Shown: in pieces, positions 17,464 through 26,533 of the stretch
Position numbering within the stretch: the first letter of the stretch is position 1
Layout of the letters: each line of letters begins with the position of its first letter
Origin: Myroides sp. 1354
GTDB taxonomy: Bacteria; Bacteroidota; Bacteroidia; Flavobacteriales; Flavobacteriaceae
NCBI RefSeq assembly: GCF_030324495.1
Contig: NZ_JACAGN010000005.1
Location: 124,001 to 188,000, forward strand
Direction: 5' to 3'
Length of the DNA stretch: 64,000 nucleotides
Program-made: the position numbers and the translations under genes
The notes under the pieces: generated by a model
Databases searched by the model: none
What the model was told of the DNA's origin: nothing
What the model saw: the letters and a program-made list of their open reading frames with translations, nothing else

Positions 17464-18327
17464 TTATAATGCTTTTTCAAGATAAGAGTACGTTATAACT
17501 TGAACAATATTTTCAGGTGTAATACTTCCTTTATATACTGTTGCCTCTGTTGGATAATTTCCTGAATTAAAGTTGTATGTAATAGAATAAGTAGTGGATG
17601 CATCACTAGTAATCTTATAATCAGCTACTGTATTAGGGAATTTATAAGTAAGGGGAATATAACCGAATTCACCAAAAATAAAAGAAGTTAAATCCAAGGG
17701 TAAATGACTAAAAGGATTTTTTCCAGTGTTATAAGTTAACTCCAATTTATAATCCATATAGTTGTATCCAACTAGTTGTTTATTAGTGTTATACTTGTAA
17801 TTTACTGTATAAGGTTGACTGTTTCCAGTAGGTCTGATAAAATCAGCTATTCCAGTAGTGAATTGATTTTGGTTATTGTATTTTAATGCTATTTTCAAAA
17901 TCCCAAAGGTAGAAAACTCTTCGACTAAATTATTTTCATATTTAAAGTAATCGGATTGTATTTTTTTGTCATTTAAAAGAATATGTAAAGAATCCAATTG
18001 GTTGGATTGATTTAATTTCACGTCAAAAATATGATGAAAACTAGCCACGACTTCTTCGTTTTTCATTGTTCTAGAATCTTGTGCAAGGGATTCTAATTGA
18101 TCATTTTTGTCATAAGTTAGATGAAACTCAACGTAAGTGGTTGGTGTACGTTCAATATGTGTACCATTGCCATTGACCATTTTTATAGTTTCATAAGAGG
18201 TAGAATGTACCTTGGTAATGAGATATTTTGTATTATTTTCAGGTTGTGTGGTAGCGTCATCAGAGTTACAGCTTCCTAAAAATAAGAAAAAGCTTGCTAA
18301 AGTGGTTAATTTGATTAAATAGTTCAT
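17464..18327 (-). CDS. Hypothetical lipoprotein
   Basis: A 287-residue lipoprotein of unknown function. Starting at the ATG at 18327 gives MNYLIKLTTLASFFLFLGSC, a clean signal with lipobox LGSC; a longer frame to 18360 has no plausible start. The mature part is rich in Asn, Thr and Tyr and in beta-strand patterns such as YDKNDQLESLAQDS, YNNQNQFTTGIADF, YNTNKQLVGYNY and ITYNFNSGNYPTEATVYKG. These recall the repeated strand motif of YD/RHS-like beta proteins common among Bacteroidota lipoproteins. It stands alone, with its own terminator. Confidence 0.72.
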   Translation of the reverse strand: MNYLIKLTTLASFFLFLGSCNSDDATTQPENNTKYLITKVHSTSYETIKMVNGNGTHIERTPTTYVEFHLTYDKNDQLESLAQDSRTMKNEEVVASFHHIFDVKLNQSNQLDSLHILLNDKKIQSDYFKYENNLVEEFSTFGILKIALKYNNQNQFTTGIADFIRPTGNSQPYTVNYKYNTNKQLVGYNYMDYKLELTYNTGKNPFSHLPLDLTSFIFGEFGYIPLTYKFPNTVADYKITSDASTTYSITYNFNSGNYPTEATVYKGSITPENIVQVITYSYLEKAL

Positions 18328-18360
18328 AATTGTTTTTATTTTGCCGCAAATATAGCTCAA

Positions 18361-18744
18361 TCATTCGTATGCTAAAAGTATTAATTTAACAAAAAAAGCT
18401 TCTTTTTTAGACAGACCTTTTTTAAGTATGAAGTGCTGTTTAGAGTTAACTAATCGTTTTTTAAGAGAGTAGCACACTATGGAGTAGGATGAGGTTGAGG
18501 AAGATTAAAAGTGAATTTTATACAATTTATGGGATTCTTGAGAATCCGATGTGGATGTTTAGGTATTCGGTAAGATTGGACAGAATACTTAGGAGTTTCG
18601 GATTTATCCGTAAACCTATTGAAAATATGAAAATCTAAAGTGCTGTTTTTCATGTGTAGAAAAGGAAAATATTTTTTTCTCCTCCCTTGAGTTTTATATA
18701 TTTGCTTTTATTTAATCTTATTCTAAATAAAAATAAGCCAATAT
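18361..18744 (+). other. Gene-free region upstream of the siderophore importer
   Basis: 384 bp without a convincing gene. A 49-codon frame (18489-18638) exists but I do not call it. It contains a short inverted repeat GGATTCT/AGAATCC near 18533-18548 and ends in the operator/promoter listed next. Confidence 0.5.
18697..18731 (+). promoter_or_regulatory. Promoter -7 element plus palindromic Fur-like operator of the siderophore importer
   Basis: TATATTTG (18697-18704) matches TAnnTTTG. Immediately downstream, 18707-18731 is a 25-bp palindrome with arms TTTATTTA and TAAATAAA, containing TTCTAAATAAA. The same TCTAAATAAA half-site occurs in both promoters of the 42.0-42.3 kb divergent region. Its position over the transcription start would suit a repressor. 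Fur is my inference from the genes it precedes. Confidence 0.6.
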
Positions 18745-19695
18745 ATGTTGAGAATTGTGTTAGTTCTTATCCTCTTGCTGCTGTCTGTTTTGTCCATTTT
18801 TGTGGGGGTAAAAGATATTTCAATTTTTGATTTGCATCGCTTGACTCATGATGAGTTACTCGTCATCTTTGTGAGTCGAGTACCGCGTACGATTGCAGTG
18901 TTAATTGCTGGGGTAGGAATGAGTATTTCCGGTTTAATTGTACAACAAATTTCCTTGAACAAATTCGTCTCTCCAACGACGATGGGAACTTTGGATGCTT
19001 GTAAAATGGGAATTCTCTTTAGTATGATTCTCTTTCCCAATGGGGGAATTGTTTTTAAAACACTCTTGTCTTTTACGATTGCCTTACTCGCTAGTATTGT
19101 TTTTTTGCGTTTGGCGAGTAAAATCAAAGTGCAGAATGTAATTTTTATTCCATTAATCGGAATTGTCTTTGGAAATATCCTGAGTGCGATTGCTACTTTT
19201 TTTGCTTTTCGATATAATCTCGTTCAAAATATGGATGGCTGGATGATGGGGGATTTTTCTTCTATTTTAAAAGGAAATTACGAAATTCTATACCTGGGTG
19301 TTTTAGTGGTGATTCTCTGTTATCTCTATGCCAACAAATTTACAATCGTAGGACTAGGTGAGGATGCAGCAACAAGTTTGGGATTGAATCCCAAGCGAAT
19401 CATGTATCTCGGACTAGTCTTTGTTTCTATAACTTCAACTGTTGTAGTGTTGACAGCAGGTGTGATTCCCTTTCTAGGCTTGATTGTTCCCAATATTGTC
19501 AGCTTGATTTTTGGTGATAATCTCCGTAAAACAATTAGTTATACTGCTTTAGTAGGGGCTATCTTTTTATTGGTTTGCGATTTACTGAGCCGTATAATCA
19601 TTGCTCCTTATGAAGTTCCAATCGGATTAACTGTTAGTATTGTTGGAGGAATCGTGTTTTTATATTTAATCCTAAAAAAGACGAAGCATGCCTAA
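18745..19695 (+). CDS. Siderophore ABC transporter permease (FecCD family, YclN/CeuB/FatD-like)
   Basis: First of four genes for a ferric-siderophore importer. 316 residues, about eight to nine membrane helices, FecCD family: SRVPRTIAVLIAGVGMSISGLIVQQISLN near 45-75 is the family signature (RxPR followed by G-x-x-L-x-x-x-G-x-x-x-Q). The GLGEDAATSLGL segment near 205 is the loop that contacts the ATPase. It resembles the YclN/CeuB/FatD branch, which is linked to catecholate or petrobactin-type siderophores. It overlaps the second permease gene by 8 bp. A palindromic operator precedes it. Confidence 0.9.
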   Translation: MLRIVLVLILLLLSVLSIFVGVKDISIFDLHRLTHDELLVIFVSRVPRTIAVLIAGVGMSISGLIVQQISLNKFVSPTTMGTLDACKMGILFSMILFPNGGIVFKTLLSFTIALLASIVFLRLASKIKVQNVIFIPLIGIVFGNILSAIATFFAFRYNLVQNMDGWMMGDFSSILKGNYEILYLGVLVVILCYLYANKFTIVGLGEDAATSLGLNPKRIMYLGLVFVSITSTVVVLTAGVIPFLGLIVPNIVSLIFGDNLRKTISYTALVGAIFLLVCDLLSRIIIAPYEVPIGLTVSIVGGIVFLYLILKKTKHA

Positions 19696-20635
19696 GAATA
19701 AATTAATTACTGTATTAGTTGCTGCTTTATTAATTAGTGTGGCTATCTATATGTTTACGTTTACAGGAACGAAATTAGATTATGTTTTACCGCGAAGAGG
19801 ATATAAAGTTTTAGCCATGTTACTGGTGTCTTTTGCCATAGGCTATTCTTCTGTAATCTTTCAAACCATAACCGCCAATCGAATTTTAACCCCATCTATT
19901 ATGGGATTTGACTCCTTTTTCTTGTTGTTGCAGTCGCTCATCGTTTTGTGGTATGGCGATCGTACGTTTAAAGTATTGGGATCTGAATGGAATTTTGCTT
20001 TGTCGGTCGTATTGATGATGGTTTTTGCAGTTATCATGTATTTCGCTGTGTTTAAAAGAGAGAGTAAGGGATTGTATACGCTGCTTTTGGTAGGACTTTT
20101 AATAGGAACTTTGTTTAAAAGTGGGGCTTCATTTATTATGTTGCTTATTGATCCCAATGAATTTAGTATCATACAAAATGCCATGTTTGCTTCGTTTGAA
20201 CGCATTAATTTGAAAATTCTAGGTATTGCAGCTGTGATTCTCGTTGGAACGATGCTGTATGGAATTCGCTATTTCAAACAATTGGACGTCATTAGTCTAG
20301 GACGTGAAAATGCCATTAGTTTAGGTGTCAACTACCACAAAGTAGTGCGTGCGAATCTGATTTTTATTTCTATTATGGTTGCTGTTTCTACTGCTTTAGT
20401 AGGACCTATTACGTTTTTAGGACTTTTAGTAGCCAATTTAACCTATGAATTAGTCAAAAAAAACAACCATGCCTTAGTTGTGTTTACGTGTTGTTTATTG
20501 ACTTCTGTCACGGTAATTGGAGCACAATATCTCGTAGAACATTTGTTTAATTTGACCACAACAGTAAGTATAATCATCAACTTCGTAGGAGGGGTGTATT
20601 TTATCTATTTACTGCTAAAAAGTAATAAAGTATGA
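19688..20635 (+). CDS. Siderophore ABC transporter permease (FecCD family, YclO/CeuC/FatC-like)
   Basis: Second inner-membrane subunit, 315 residues with roughly nine helices. FecCD traits: LPRRGYKVLAMLLVSFAIGYSSVIFQTI near the N-terminus, and SLGRENAISLGVNYHKV, the ATPase-contacting loop, near 205. It would form a heterodimer with the product of the previous gene. It starts within the end of that gene and its stop overlaps the next ATG (ATGA), so the four genes are tightly coupled. Confidence 0.9.
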   Translation: MPKNKLITVLVAALLISVAIYMFTFTGTKLDYVLPRRGYKVLAMLLVSFAIGYSSVIFQTITANRILTPSIMGFDSFFLLLQSLIVLWYGDRTFKVLGSEWNFALSVVLMMVFAVIMYFAVFKRESKGLYTLLLVGLLIGTLFKSGASFIMLLIDPNEFSIIQNAMFASFERINLKILGIAAVILVGTMLYGIRYFKQLDVISLGRENAISLGVNYHKVVRANLIFISIMVAVSTALVGPITFLGLLVANLTYELVKKNNHALVVFTCCLLTSVTVIGAQYLVEHLFNLTTTVSIIINFVGGVYFIYLLLKSNKV

Positions 20636-21390
20636 TTCAAGTCAATCAAGTATCCAAATCATATGGTGAAAAACTGATCCTAAATCAGGTATGTGTAAGT
20701 TTTCCCAAAGGGAAAATCTCTTGTTTTATTGGAGGAAATGGCACGGGAAAAAGTACCCTCTTATCTATCATCAGTCGTTTAGTATCTCGAGATAAGGGAG
20801 AAATTAATTTGCTGAATAAAGAAGTTTTAAATTATACCAATGAAGACTTCGCTCAGCGTTTGGCTATTTTAAAGCAAAGCAATAGTCCAAATATCCGTCT
20901 GACAGTGAAGGAGTTGGTTTCCTTTGGTCGCTTTCCTCATTCAAAGGGTAGACTCAAAAAAGAAGATCATCAAAAAATTGAAGAAAGTATCACATTCATG
21001 GGATTGAAAGATATTGAAAATCAGTTCATCGATGAATTAAGTGGTGGACAACGCCAACGCGCATTTCTTGCTATGGTATTGGCACAGGATACAGAATATA
21101 TATTGTTAGATGAGCCTTTGAATAATCTCGACATGAAACACTCCGTCGAAATTATGAAAACCCTTCGAGAATTAGCGGATAAATACCAAAAAACCATTGT
21201 TATTGTGGTGCATGATATCAATTATGCTGCTGCCTATGCCGATTATATTGCGGCAGTTAAAAATCATCAAATTCTGTATTTCGGACCAACCAATGAAGTG
21301 ATTACAGAAGAAAAAATGAAAGATGTCTTCGATATCGATATGAAAATTATCGACAATGGAGACCACAAAATTTGCGTCTATTTTAAATAA
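20632..21390 (+). CDS. Siderophore ABC transporter ATP-binding protein (YclP/CeuD-like)
   Basis: The ATPase of the importer, 252 residues. Walker A GGNGTGKSTLL, Q-loop in LAILKQSN, signature LSGGQRQRAFLAMVLAQ, Walker B YILLDEPLNNLDM, and the switch His in VIVVHDINYAAAYAD are all intact. It belongs to the FepC/BtuD class of iron-chelate ATPases. It overlaps the preceding permease by 4 bp and precedes the binding protein by 17 bp. Confidence 0.94.
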   Translation: MIQVNQVSKSYGEKLILNQVCVSFPKGKISCFIGGNGTGKSTLLSIISRLVSRDKGEINLLNKEVLNYTNEDFAQRLAILKQSNSPNIRLTVKELVSFGRFPHSKGRLKKEDHQKIEESITFMGLKDIENQFIDELSGGQRQRAFLAMVLAQDTEYILLDEPLNNLDMKHSVEIMKTLRELADKYQKTIVIVVHDINYAAAYADYIAAVKNHQILYFGPTNEVITEEKMKDVFDIDMKIIDNGDHKICVYFK

Positions 21391-21407
21391 TTTATAAAAA
21401 CATCGTT

Positions 21408-22349
21408 ATGAGTAAATTTATGATTAGCTGCTTAGCAGCCTCCGTTTTTTTATTTGTTTCTTGTAAGGAAACGAAAAATGAAGAACAAAGTTCAACTACT
21501 GAAACAGCAGCAGTTCTTACTGTTGATCACCTTTCAGGTACGTCTGAAGTAAAAGTAAATCCCAAAAATCCAGTAGTATTGAGCTATGGTATTTTGGATA
21601 CGTTTGACGAATTGGGAATCCCTGTGAAAGGAGTACCAGGTTCAAACTTACCCGCTTATTTAGCAAAATACAGTGCAGCAGAATACGAAAATGTAGGAGG
21701 AATTAAAGAACCGAATGCAGAAAAAGTAAATGCCGCGGATACAGAGTTAATCATCATCGCTGGACGTACGGCAGCTATGTATGATGAGTTTAAGAAAATT
21801 GCTCCAACAATTAATTTAGATGTTGATGCTAAAGATTATATGAATTCATTCAAAAACAATCAACGCATCATCGGTAAATTATTCGGCAAAGAAGAGCAAG
21901 TGGAGCAAGAATTGAAAGATATCGATGCGCGCATTGCTAAAATTAAAGCTATTACAGAAAAATCAGATAAAAAAGGCTTAATCGTTTTAGCTAACGAAGG
22001 TCGTTTAAGTTCATACGGAAAAGGTTCTCGTTTTGGAATTATTCACGATGTATTCGGATTAAAACCGGCAGATGAGAAAATCGAAGTAGCTACTCATGGA
22101 CAAGTAATCTCAAATGAATTAATCAAAGAATTAAATCCAGATTATATTTTCGTTATTGACCGTGGAGCTGCTATTAAAAGAGCTTCCTTGAGTAAAGAAG
22201 AATTCGCTAATGCTTTAGTGCAACAAACCAATGCCTATAAAAATGATAAAATCATTTTCTTAAATCCGGAAACTTGGTATCTATCAGGTGGAGGATTAAA
22301 ATCAATTAAAATGATGATTGATGAAGTAGAAAATGCTGTGACAAAATAA
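21408..22349 (+). CDS. Siderophore-binding lipoprotein (YclQ/CeuE/FatB-like)
   Basis: Substrate-binding subunit, 313 residues. Lipoprotein signal with FVSCKET (Cys19). The mature part has the two-lobed helical-backbone fold of class III binding proteins: VLSYGILDTFDELGIPVKGVPG, ADTELIIIAGRTAAMYDEFKKIAP, GRLSSYGKGSRFGIIHDVFG, and DYIFVIDRGAAI, all recognisable in YclQ/CeuE. Those homologues bind ferric petrobactin or tetradentate catecholates, so a catecholate-type siderophore is likely, though not proven. In this diderm the lipid anchor would sit in the inner or outer membrane facing the periplasm. No TonB-dependent receptor is adjacent. A terminator follows. Confidence 0.9.
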   Translation: MSKFMISCLAASVFLFVSCKETKNEEQSSTTETAAVLTVDHLSGTSEVKVNPKNPVVLSYGILDTFDELGIPVKGVPGSNLPAYLAKYSAAEYENVGGIKEPNAEKVNAADTELIIIAGRTAAMYDEFKKIAPTINLDVDAKDYMNSFKNNQRIIGKLFGKEEQVEQELKDIDARIAKIKAITEKSDKKGLIVLANEGRLSSYGKGSRFGIIHDVFGLKPADEKIEVATHGQVISNELIKELNPDYIFVIDRGAAIKRASLSKEEFANALVQQTNAYKNDKIIFLNPETWYLSGGGLKSIKMMIDEVENAVTK

Positions 22350-22377
22350 GTAAAGTTGTTGTTAATTTCAAATCAGT

Positions 22378-22420
22378 AAAAACGAGTGGGTACACAATAG
22401 GTACTCGCTCGTTTTTTTTT
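22378..22420 (+). terminator. Terminator of the siderophore importer operon
   Basis: ACGAGTGGGTAC and GTACTCGCTCGT pair with two G-T wobbles around a 7-nt loop, followed by nine T, 30 bp past the stop. Confidence 0.85.
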
Positions 22421-22518
22421 CTTTCTTCTAAATATCATGTTAAAAAATACTGTTTTTTTATTTACATTAGCACTTGAAATGATGTGTATTAAACCCGTTT
22501 TGAGCTATTTCAATATTT

Positions 22519-23091
22519 ATGGAGAATCAATTTGTAAATACAATACTCAAGCGTTTGTTCAAAGATGTTCAAACGCTTTTAACTATTGCTTATTTAGTAG
22601 CGGTTGGTATTGGTATGTTATTTAACTACAAGAAATTTATTCTATTTGAAATCAATATCTTTGATTATGCAGGTTTATTTGATTTCTTAATAGCTCCCTT
22701 TGGAGATTTTATGATTTTACTGTTTACAATTGGAACAATGCTGCTCACCCTTATCATTTATCAAGTAGATCAGTTTTGGCAAAAGAGACATCCTTCTTCG
22801 TATGCCAAGTGGATGTTTAACTTAGATCCTTCGAAATGGTACACCAAGCAAAAACTTAGTATGGGAATACTGCTTTTTGTCTTATACTTATTTTTAGGTG
22901 CAGATGTCTATGCAAAACGCTATAAACGTGCAATAGCTCAGCAAGATGTCATCGGGGTTATTTATGCAGATAATAGTAGAACAGAGGGAATCCTAATCGG
23001 AAAAACTGCAGATTATATTTTCTTGCTTCAAGGAGAAGAAGTCAAAGTAATTCCCATGAATGCACTGATTAAAGAGATTAAATTGAAATAA
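22519..23091 (+). CDS. Membrane protein of unknown function
   Basis: 190 residues that I do not recognise. It has hydrophobic segments at about 17-37, 58-80 and 112-128, a basic linker between the second and third (QFWQKRHPSSYAKW), and a soluble C-terminal tail of about 55 residues (ADNSRTEGILIGKTADYIFLLQGEEVKVIPM) that reads like a small beta domain. No signal peptide is evident. It follows the siderophore operon terminator and is probably an independent transcript. The overlapping frame from 22437 is discarded. Confidence 0.7.
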   Translation: MENQFVNTILKRLFKDVQTLLTIAYLVAVGIGMLFNYKKFILFEINIFDYAGLFDFLIAPFGDFMILLFTIGTMLLTLIIYQVDQFWQKRHPSSYAKWMFNLDPSKWYTKQKLSMGILLFVLYLFLGADVYAKRYKRAIAQQDVIGVIYADNSRTEGILIGKTADYIFLLQGEEVKVIPMNALIKEIKLK

Positions 23092-23202
23092 AAGAAGATA
23101 ACGCGGAGTGAATCTACCTAATTCTAGTGATTTTTTTGTTTTTTATGTGTTCCTTGTTTTTTAAAGAGGAGGTTCGCTTTATTTTTGATTGAAAATAAAG
23201 CT

Positions 23203-25653
23203 ATGGCACACCGCATTTACCTCTACAATATCGACCGTGAAACCCATCAAGTATTTGAAGGGTATTTAGGAGAATGGAATTATGTAATTCCAGATTTACT
23301 AGCCCCACTTTTATCCGCTAATGCTCGAGTGAAGGGAAAAGCCCTGTATTTTGACAAAGAAGAAGGAGTCAATCGATTGGCGAATTTCTATGACGTATTG
23401 ACCGAAACGTATCAGTTACAAGACAATAAATCTTTTTCAGATGCGGTGTCTTTGATGTTTGAGTTTCTCTTTGATCTTCCCTATGATACATTTTATGTGG
23501 ATGCAAGTGATGTATTTACGATGAATGAAGAAAAACCCAAAGAACAAGCCAAACAGTGGGTAGAAGAAATCCAACAAAAATGGAAACTTTATCAAAAAGC
23601 CATAGATACAAAAAATATAGGTGTATTGGATGATTTAATTCACGCTTCAGGGTATACTTCTTTTTTGGAAGCCTTGGAACACGATTGGGTACACTATGGT
23701 TTGGGTTATTGGGAGGAAAGTAGAGTAAAACAAACGCGTAGTGTTGTTTTTCAGGAAGGTGGTTTACATGGATTGAAAGACAAAAATGGAGTAACTATTG
23801 CTCCAGCGATATATGATGTCATTTACGATTTTAGTGAGGCCTATATCGCTGTGGTAGAAAAGGCAGGTAAATTTGGCTATATCAATGATCAAGGTAGATT
23901 GCTAGTACCCTTAGAATATGAGAATGCTTTTGACGGTTATCTTGTTGATCAAACCAAAGTAGGAGTTGTTTGTGTAAACGGAAAAACAGGACTCCTTCAT
24001 ATTGATACGCATCAATGGGGGATTCCACCAGAATATGAAGAAGTTGAGCAGTTGTATGGTCCTTATTACAATGTTTTACAAGATGGACAGTATCATTTAC
24101 TCGATTATACCGGAAAGCGCCTGATTGAAGAAGTAAGTGCAACTGCATTTGAACTTGATTATCCCATTAAATTTTTTGCGAAACAACCCCAAACGGCAAA
24201 ACGAAAATACTACACTGTAACGGGACAATATCTCGGAGCATATCCGGAAGGTGTATTGGAAGAATTGCCCTTGGGATATTATTGGATTAAACCCAATAAG
24301 TATCAAAAAAAGAATAGTGTAATCAATCCCATTGGCGAAACAATACTGACCGATATTGACCAACTAATGCTATTCCCAGCATACGCTTCTTTTGCCTATA
24401 AAGTAGAGAAGCAATGGAAGTTATTTGATTGCAAAGAACAAAAGAATATACTAACCCATGTGGTAATTGCCAAAATCCATGCGAACTATTTGTGTAATTA
24501 TATGCATGATGCCTATGTGATTCAAACGGAAAAAGGATATGGGTTGTACCATACCGCATCCAGTCGTTGGTTAATTGAACCCCAACAGGATAATTTAAAA
24601 ATAGAACATGTCAATCAGTTGTTGTTACAAGTGACGCAAAAACAAGGCATGCGTTATTACGATTATCAAACACATAGCTTAAGTGAATTGTATACGTATC
24701 TATGCGAACCTATTGATTATCATACACAGCGGTTGTGTTTGTTTCAAGGAACTACACTGTATTACCTGGATGTTGAAGGAAATCGCTTGGAGATTAGCAA
24801 CGAGCAAATGGGGCAATTATACGAACAACGCTATAATTTACGCGGCAAAGATTTAGCTTTTTTTACCTCGTTTTACGAAGCTTGGACGCAGCGAATGGGC
24901 GATCAGTATGAGGCGTATTTTGATGTAGATACGTTATATAGACGTGGAATTGCTGCCAGAGATGAGGAAGATTGGATTTCAGCTATCAAGTATTTCACAC
25001 GTGGAGCGGAACGCAAAGATCCGCGTATGTTGTATGAGTTGGGAGTCATCTATACCGATGAAAATGCATGGACAGCTATAGCGCAAGGAATTGCTTATTT
25101 AGAAGCTGCTGCGGAGCAAGAATACGCAGATGCATGGAATACTATTGGTTATTTATACCAAAATGCAATTGGTTATGCCTACGATTTTGAGGCGATGATT
25201 CAAGCGTATGAGAAAGCCGTTGAATTGGGATGTGTTTGGGCCAATCAAAACTTAGGTGATTTGTATTTCTACGGACAACATGTGGTACAAGATTACGATA
25301 AAGCCTTGTCTTACTATGTGTTATCGGAAAAATATTATGGAGGTTATGCTCAAAACCTTATCGAAATTTACTATCAGAGAAGTGATTTTGAACAAGTATT
25401 AAAGTACTTAAGACGCAACAAATACCAACCGTATATTCACATCTATTACGGTATTTTGTATGATCATGGGTATGGTGTAAAACAAAGTGACAAGAAAGCT
25501 GTTGAACATTATGAGCAAGCCATCGAGCACTCGAGCTATTTCCATGCTGTAGAACGCTTGTTGTACTATTACAAAGAGCATTCTAAGTTTCAAAATGAAG
25601 AAGACTATCAACGAATTGTAGCTTACGCCCATGTCAATGAGATAGAAGTATAA
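23203..25653 (+). CDS. Large WG-repeat and Sel1/TPR-repeat protein
   Basis: An 816-residue protein without signal peptide. Start placed at the ATG at 23203 (MAHRIYLYNIDRETHQ); an upstream in-frame TTG is unlikely. Residues about 1-180 form an all-new N-terminal region with VFEGYLGEWNYVIPDLL. Residues about 190-540 contain WG-type repeats (GLKDKNGVTIAPAIYDVI, KFGYINDQGRLLVPLEYENAF, KTGLLHIDTHQWGIPPEYEEV). Residues about 590-800 are Sel1-like/TPR repeats (AWNTIGYLYQNAIGYAYDFEAMIQAYEKAVELG, ANQNLGDLYFYGQHVVQDYDKALSYY, GYGVKQSDKKAVEHYEQAIEH). The repeats suggest a protein-interaction scaffold. Its role is unknown. Confidence 0.82.
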   Translation: MAHRIYLYNIDRETHQVFEGYLGEWNYVIPDLLAPLLSANARVKGKALYFDKEEGVNRLANFYDVLTETYQLQDNKSFSDAVSLMFEFLFDLPYDTFYVDASDVFTMNEEKPKEQAKQWVEEIQQKWKLYQKAIDTKNIGVLDDLIHASGYTSFLEALEHDWVHYGLGYWEESRVKQTRSVVFQEGGLHGLKDKNGVTIAPAIYDVIYDFSEAYIAVVEKAGKFGYINDQGRLLVPLEYENAFDGYLVDQTKVGVVCVNGKTGLLHIDTHQWGIPPEYEEVEQLYGPYYNVLQDGQYHLLDYTGKRLIEEVSATAFELDYPIKFFAKQPQTAKRKYYTVTGQYLGAYPEGVLEELPLGYYWIKPNKYQKKNSVINPIGETILTDIDQLMLFPAYASFAYKVEKQWKLFDCKEQKNILTHVVIAKIHANYLCNYMHDAYVIQTEKGYGLYHTASSRWLIEPQQDNLKIEHVNQLLLQVTQKQGMRYYDYQTHSLSELYTYLCEPIDYHTQRLCLFQGTTLYYLDVEGNRLEISNEQMGQLYEQRYNLRGKDLAFFTSFYEAWTQRMGDQYEAYFDVDTLYRRGIAARDEEDWISAIKYFTRGAERKDPRMLYELGVIYTDENAWTAIAQGIAYLEAAAEQEYADAWNTIGYLYQNAIGYAYDFEAMIQAYEKAVELGCVWANQNLGDLYFYGQHVVQDYDKALSYYVLSEKYYGGYAQNLIEIYYQRSDFEQVLKYLRRNKYQPYIHIYYGILYDHGYGVKQSDKKAVEHYEQAIEHSSYFHAVERLLYYYKEHSKFQNEEDYQRIVAYAHVNEIEV

Positions 25654-25655
25654 AA

Positions 25656-25684
25656 AAAAGAGGATGCTTTGGGCATCCTCTTTT
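25656..25684. terminator. Bidirectional terminator between the WG/Sel1 gene and kdsA
   Basis: AAAAGAGGATGC and GCATCCTCTTTT pair perfectly around TTTGG, with A- and T-runs on both sides, between convergent genes. Confidence 0.85.
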
Positions 25685-25696
25685 GTGTCGTTGAGA

Positions 25697-26515
25697 TTAG
25701 AACTGGCGAACCGTTTGTCTAATAGCGACTAATTTTGTCATTAAGTCTTCGAAGTAATCCAAGTGCAACATATTTGCACCATCACTTTTTGCTTCTGCTG
25801 GGTTGAAATGTGTTTCTAAGAAAATTCCATCTACACCCACTGCGATTCCCGCTTTCGCTACAGTTTCAATTAAGTCTGGACGACCACCTGTTACACCACT
25901 CGATTGATTCGGTTGTTGTAAAGAGTGGGTAATATCTAAAACAGTAGTCGCAAATTGTTGCATAGCAGGAATTCCTCTGTAATCCACAATCATATCTTGG
26001 TAACCAAACATGGTTCCACGATCCGTAACCATAACCCCTTCGTTATGGCAATCCAATACTTTTTGTACGGCGTGTTTCATGCTCTCAGGACTCATAAATT
26101 GTCCTTTTTTCAAGTTGACTATTTTACCTGTATTAGCTGCTGCAACGACTAAATCAGTCTGGCGAACTAAGAAAGCAGGGATTTGTAAAATATCTACATA
26201 TTCAGCCGCTAAAGCTGCATCAGAAGATTCGTGTATATCTGTAACCGTTGGTACACCAAATTCTTTTCCAACTTTGGCTAGTATTTTCAATGCTTTTTCA
26301 TCCCCAATTCCAGTGAAACTATCAATTCTTGAACGGTTTGCTTTTTTGAAAGATCCTTTAAATACGTAAGGAATTTTCAATTTATCCGTCACTTTAATGA
26401 TGTGTTCTGCAATGCGCATGGCCATTTCTTCACTTTCAATGGCACATGGTCCAGCCAGTAAAAAGAAATTATCTGCTTCTGTATTTTTTATTAGAGGTAT
26501 AGTTCTGATATCCAT
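25697..26515 (-). CDS. kdsA: 3-deoxy-8-phosphooctulonate (KDO-8-P) synthase
   Basis: Condenses phosphoenolpyruvate with arabinose-5-phosphate to make KDO-8-P for lipopolysaccharide core. 272 residues, normal length. Motifs: LLAGPCAIESEE, FKGSFKKANRSR, GVPTVTDIHE, DILQIPAFLVRQTDL and FLETHFNPAEAKSDGANML. Cys24 in AGPCAIES replaces the Asn of the E. coli-type enzyme, so this belongs to the metal-dependent class, with the further ligands plausibly the His of THSLQQP, the Glu of FLETH and the Asp of SDGAN. The DUF4199 gene lies 18 bp upstream on the same strand and is probably co-transcribed. Confidence 0.95.
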   Translation of the reverse strand: MDIRTIPLIKNTEADNFFLLAGPCAIESEEMAMRIAEHIIKVTDKLKIPYVFKGSFKKANRSRIDSFTGIGDEKALKILAKVGKEFGVPTVTDIHESSDAALAAEYVDILQIPAFLVRQTDLVVAAANTGKIVNLKKGQFMSPESMKHAVQKVLDCHNEGVMVTDRGTMFGYQDMIVDYRGIPAMQQFATTVLDITHSLQQPNQSSGVTGGRPDLIETVAKAGIAVGVDGIFLETHFNPAEAKSDGANMLHLDYFEDLMTKLVAIRQTVRQF

Positions 26516-26533
26516 AGTGTTGTTTTTATCGTG

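Noticed and set aside
18489..18638. 49-codon frame beginning MRLRKIKSEFYTIYGIL upstream of the siderophore importer
   Set aside because: Short, no visible start signals or homologue I recall, and it overlaps small inverted repeats; more likely chance or an untranslated region.
22437..22625. 62-residue frame overlapping the start of the membrane protein at 22519
   Set aside because: Overlaps a longer, better frame with clear membrane helices and has no family features.
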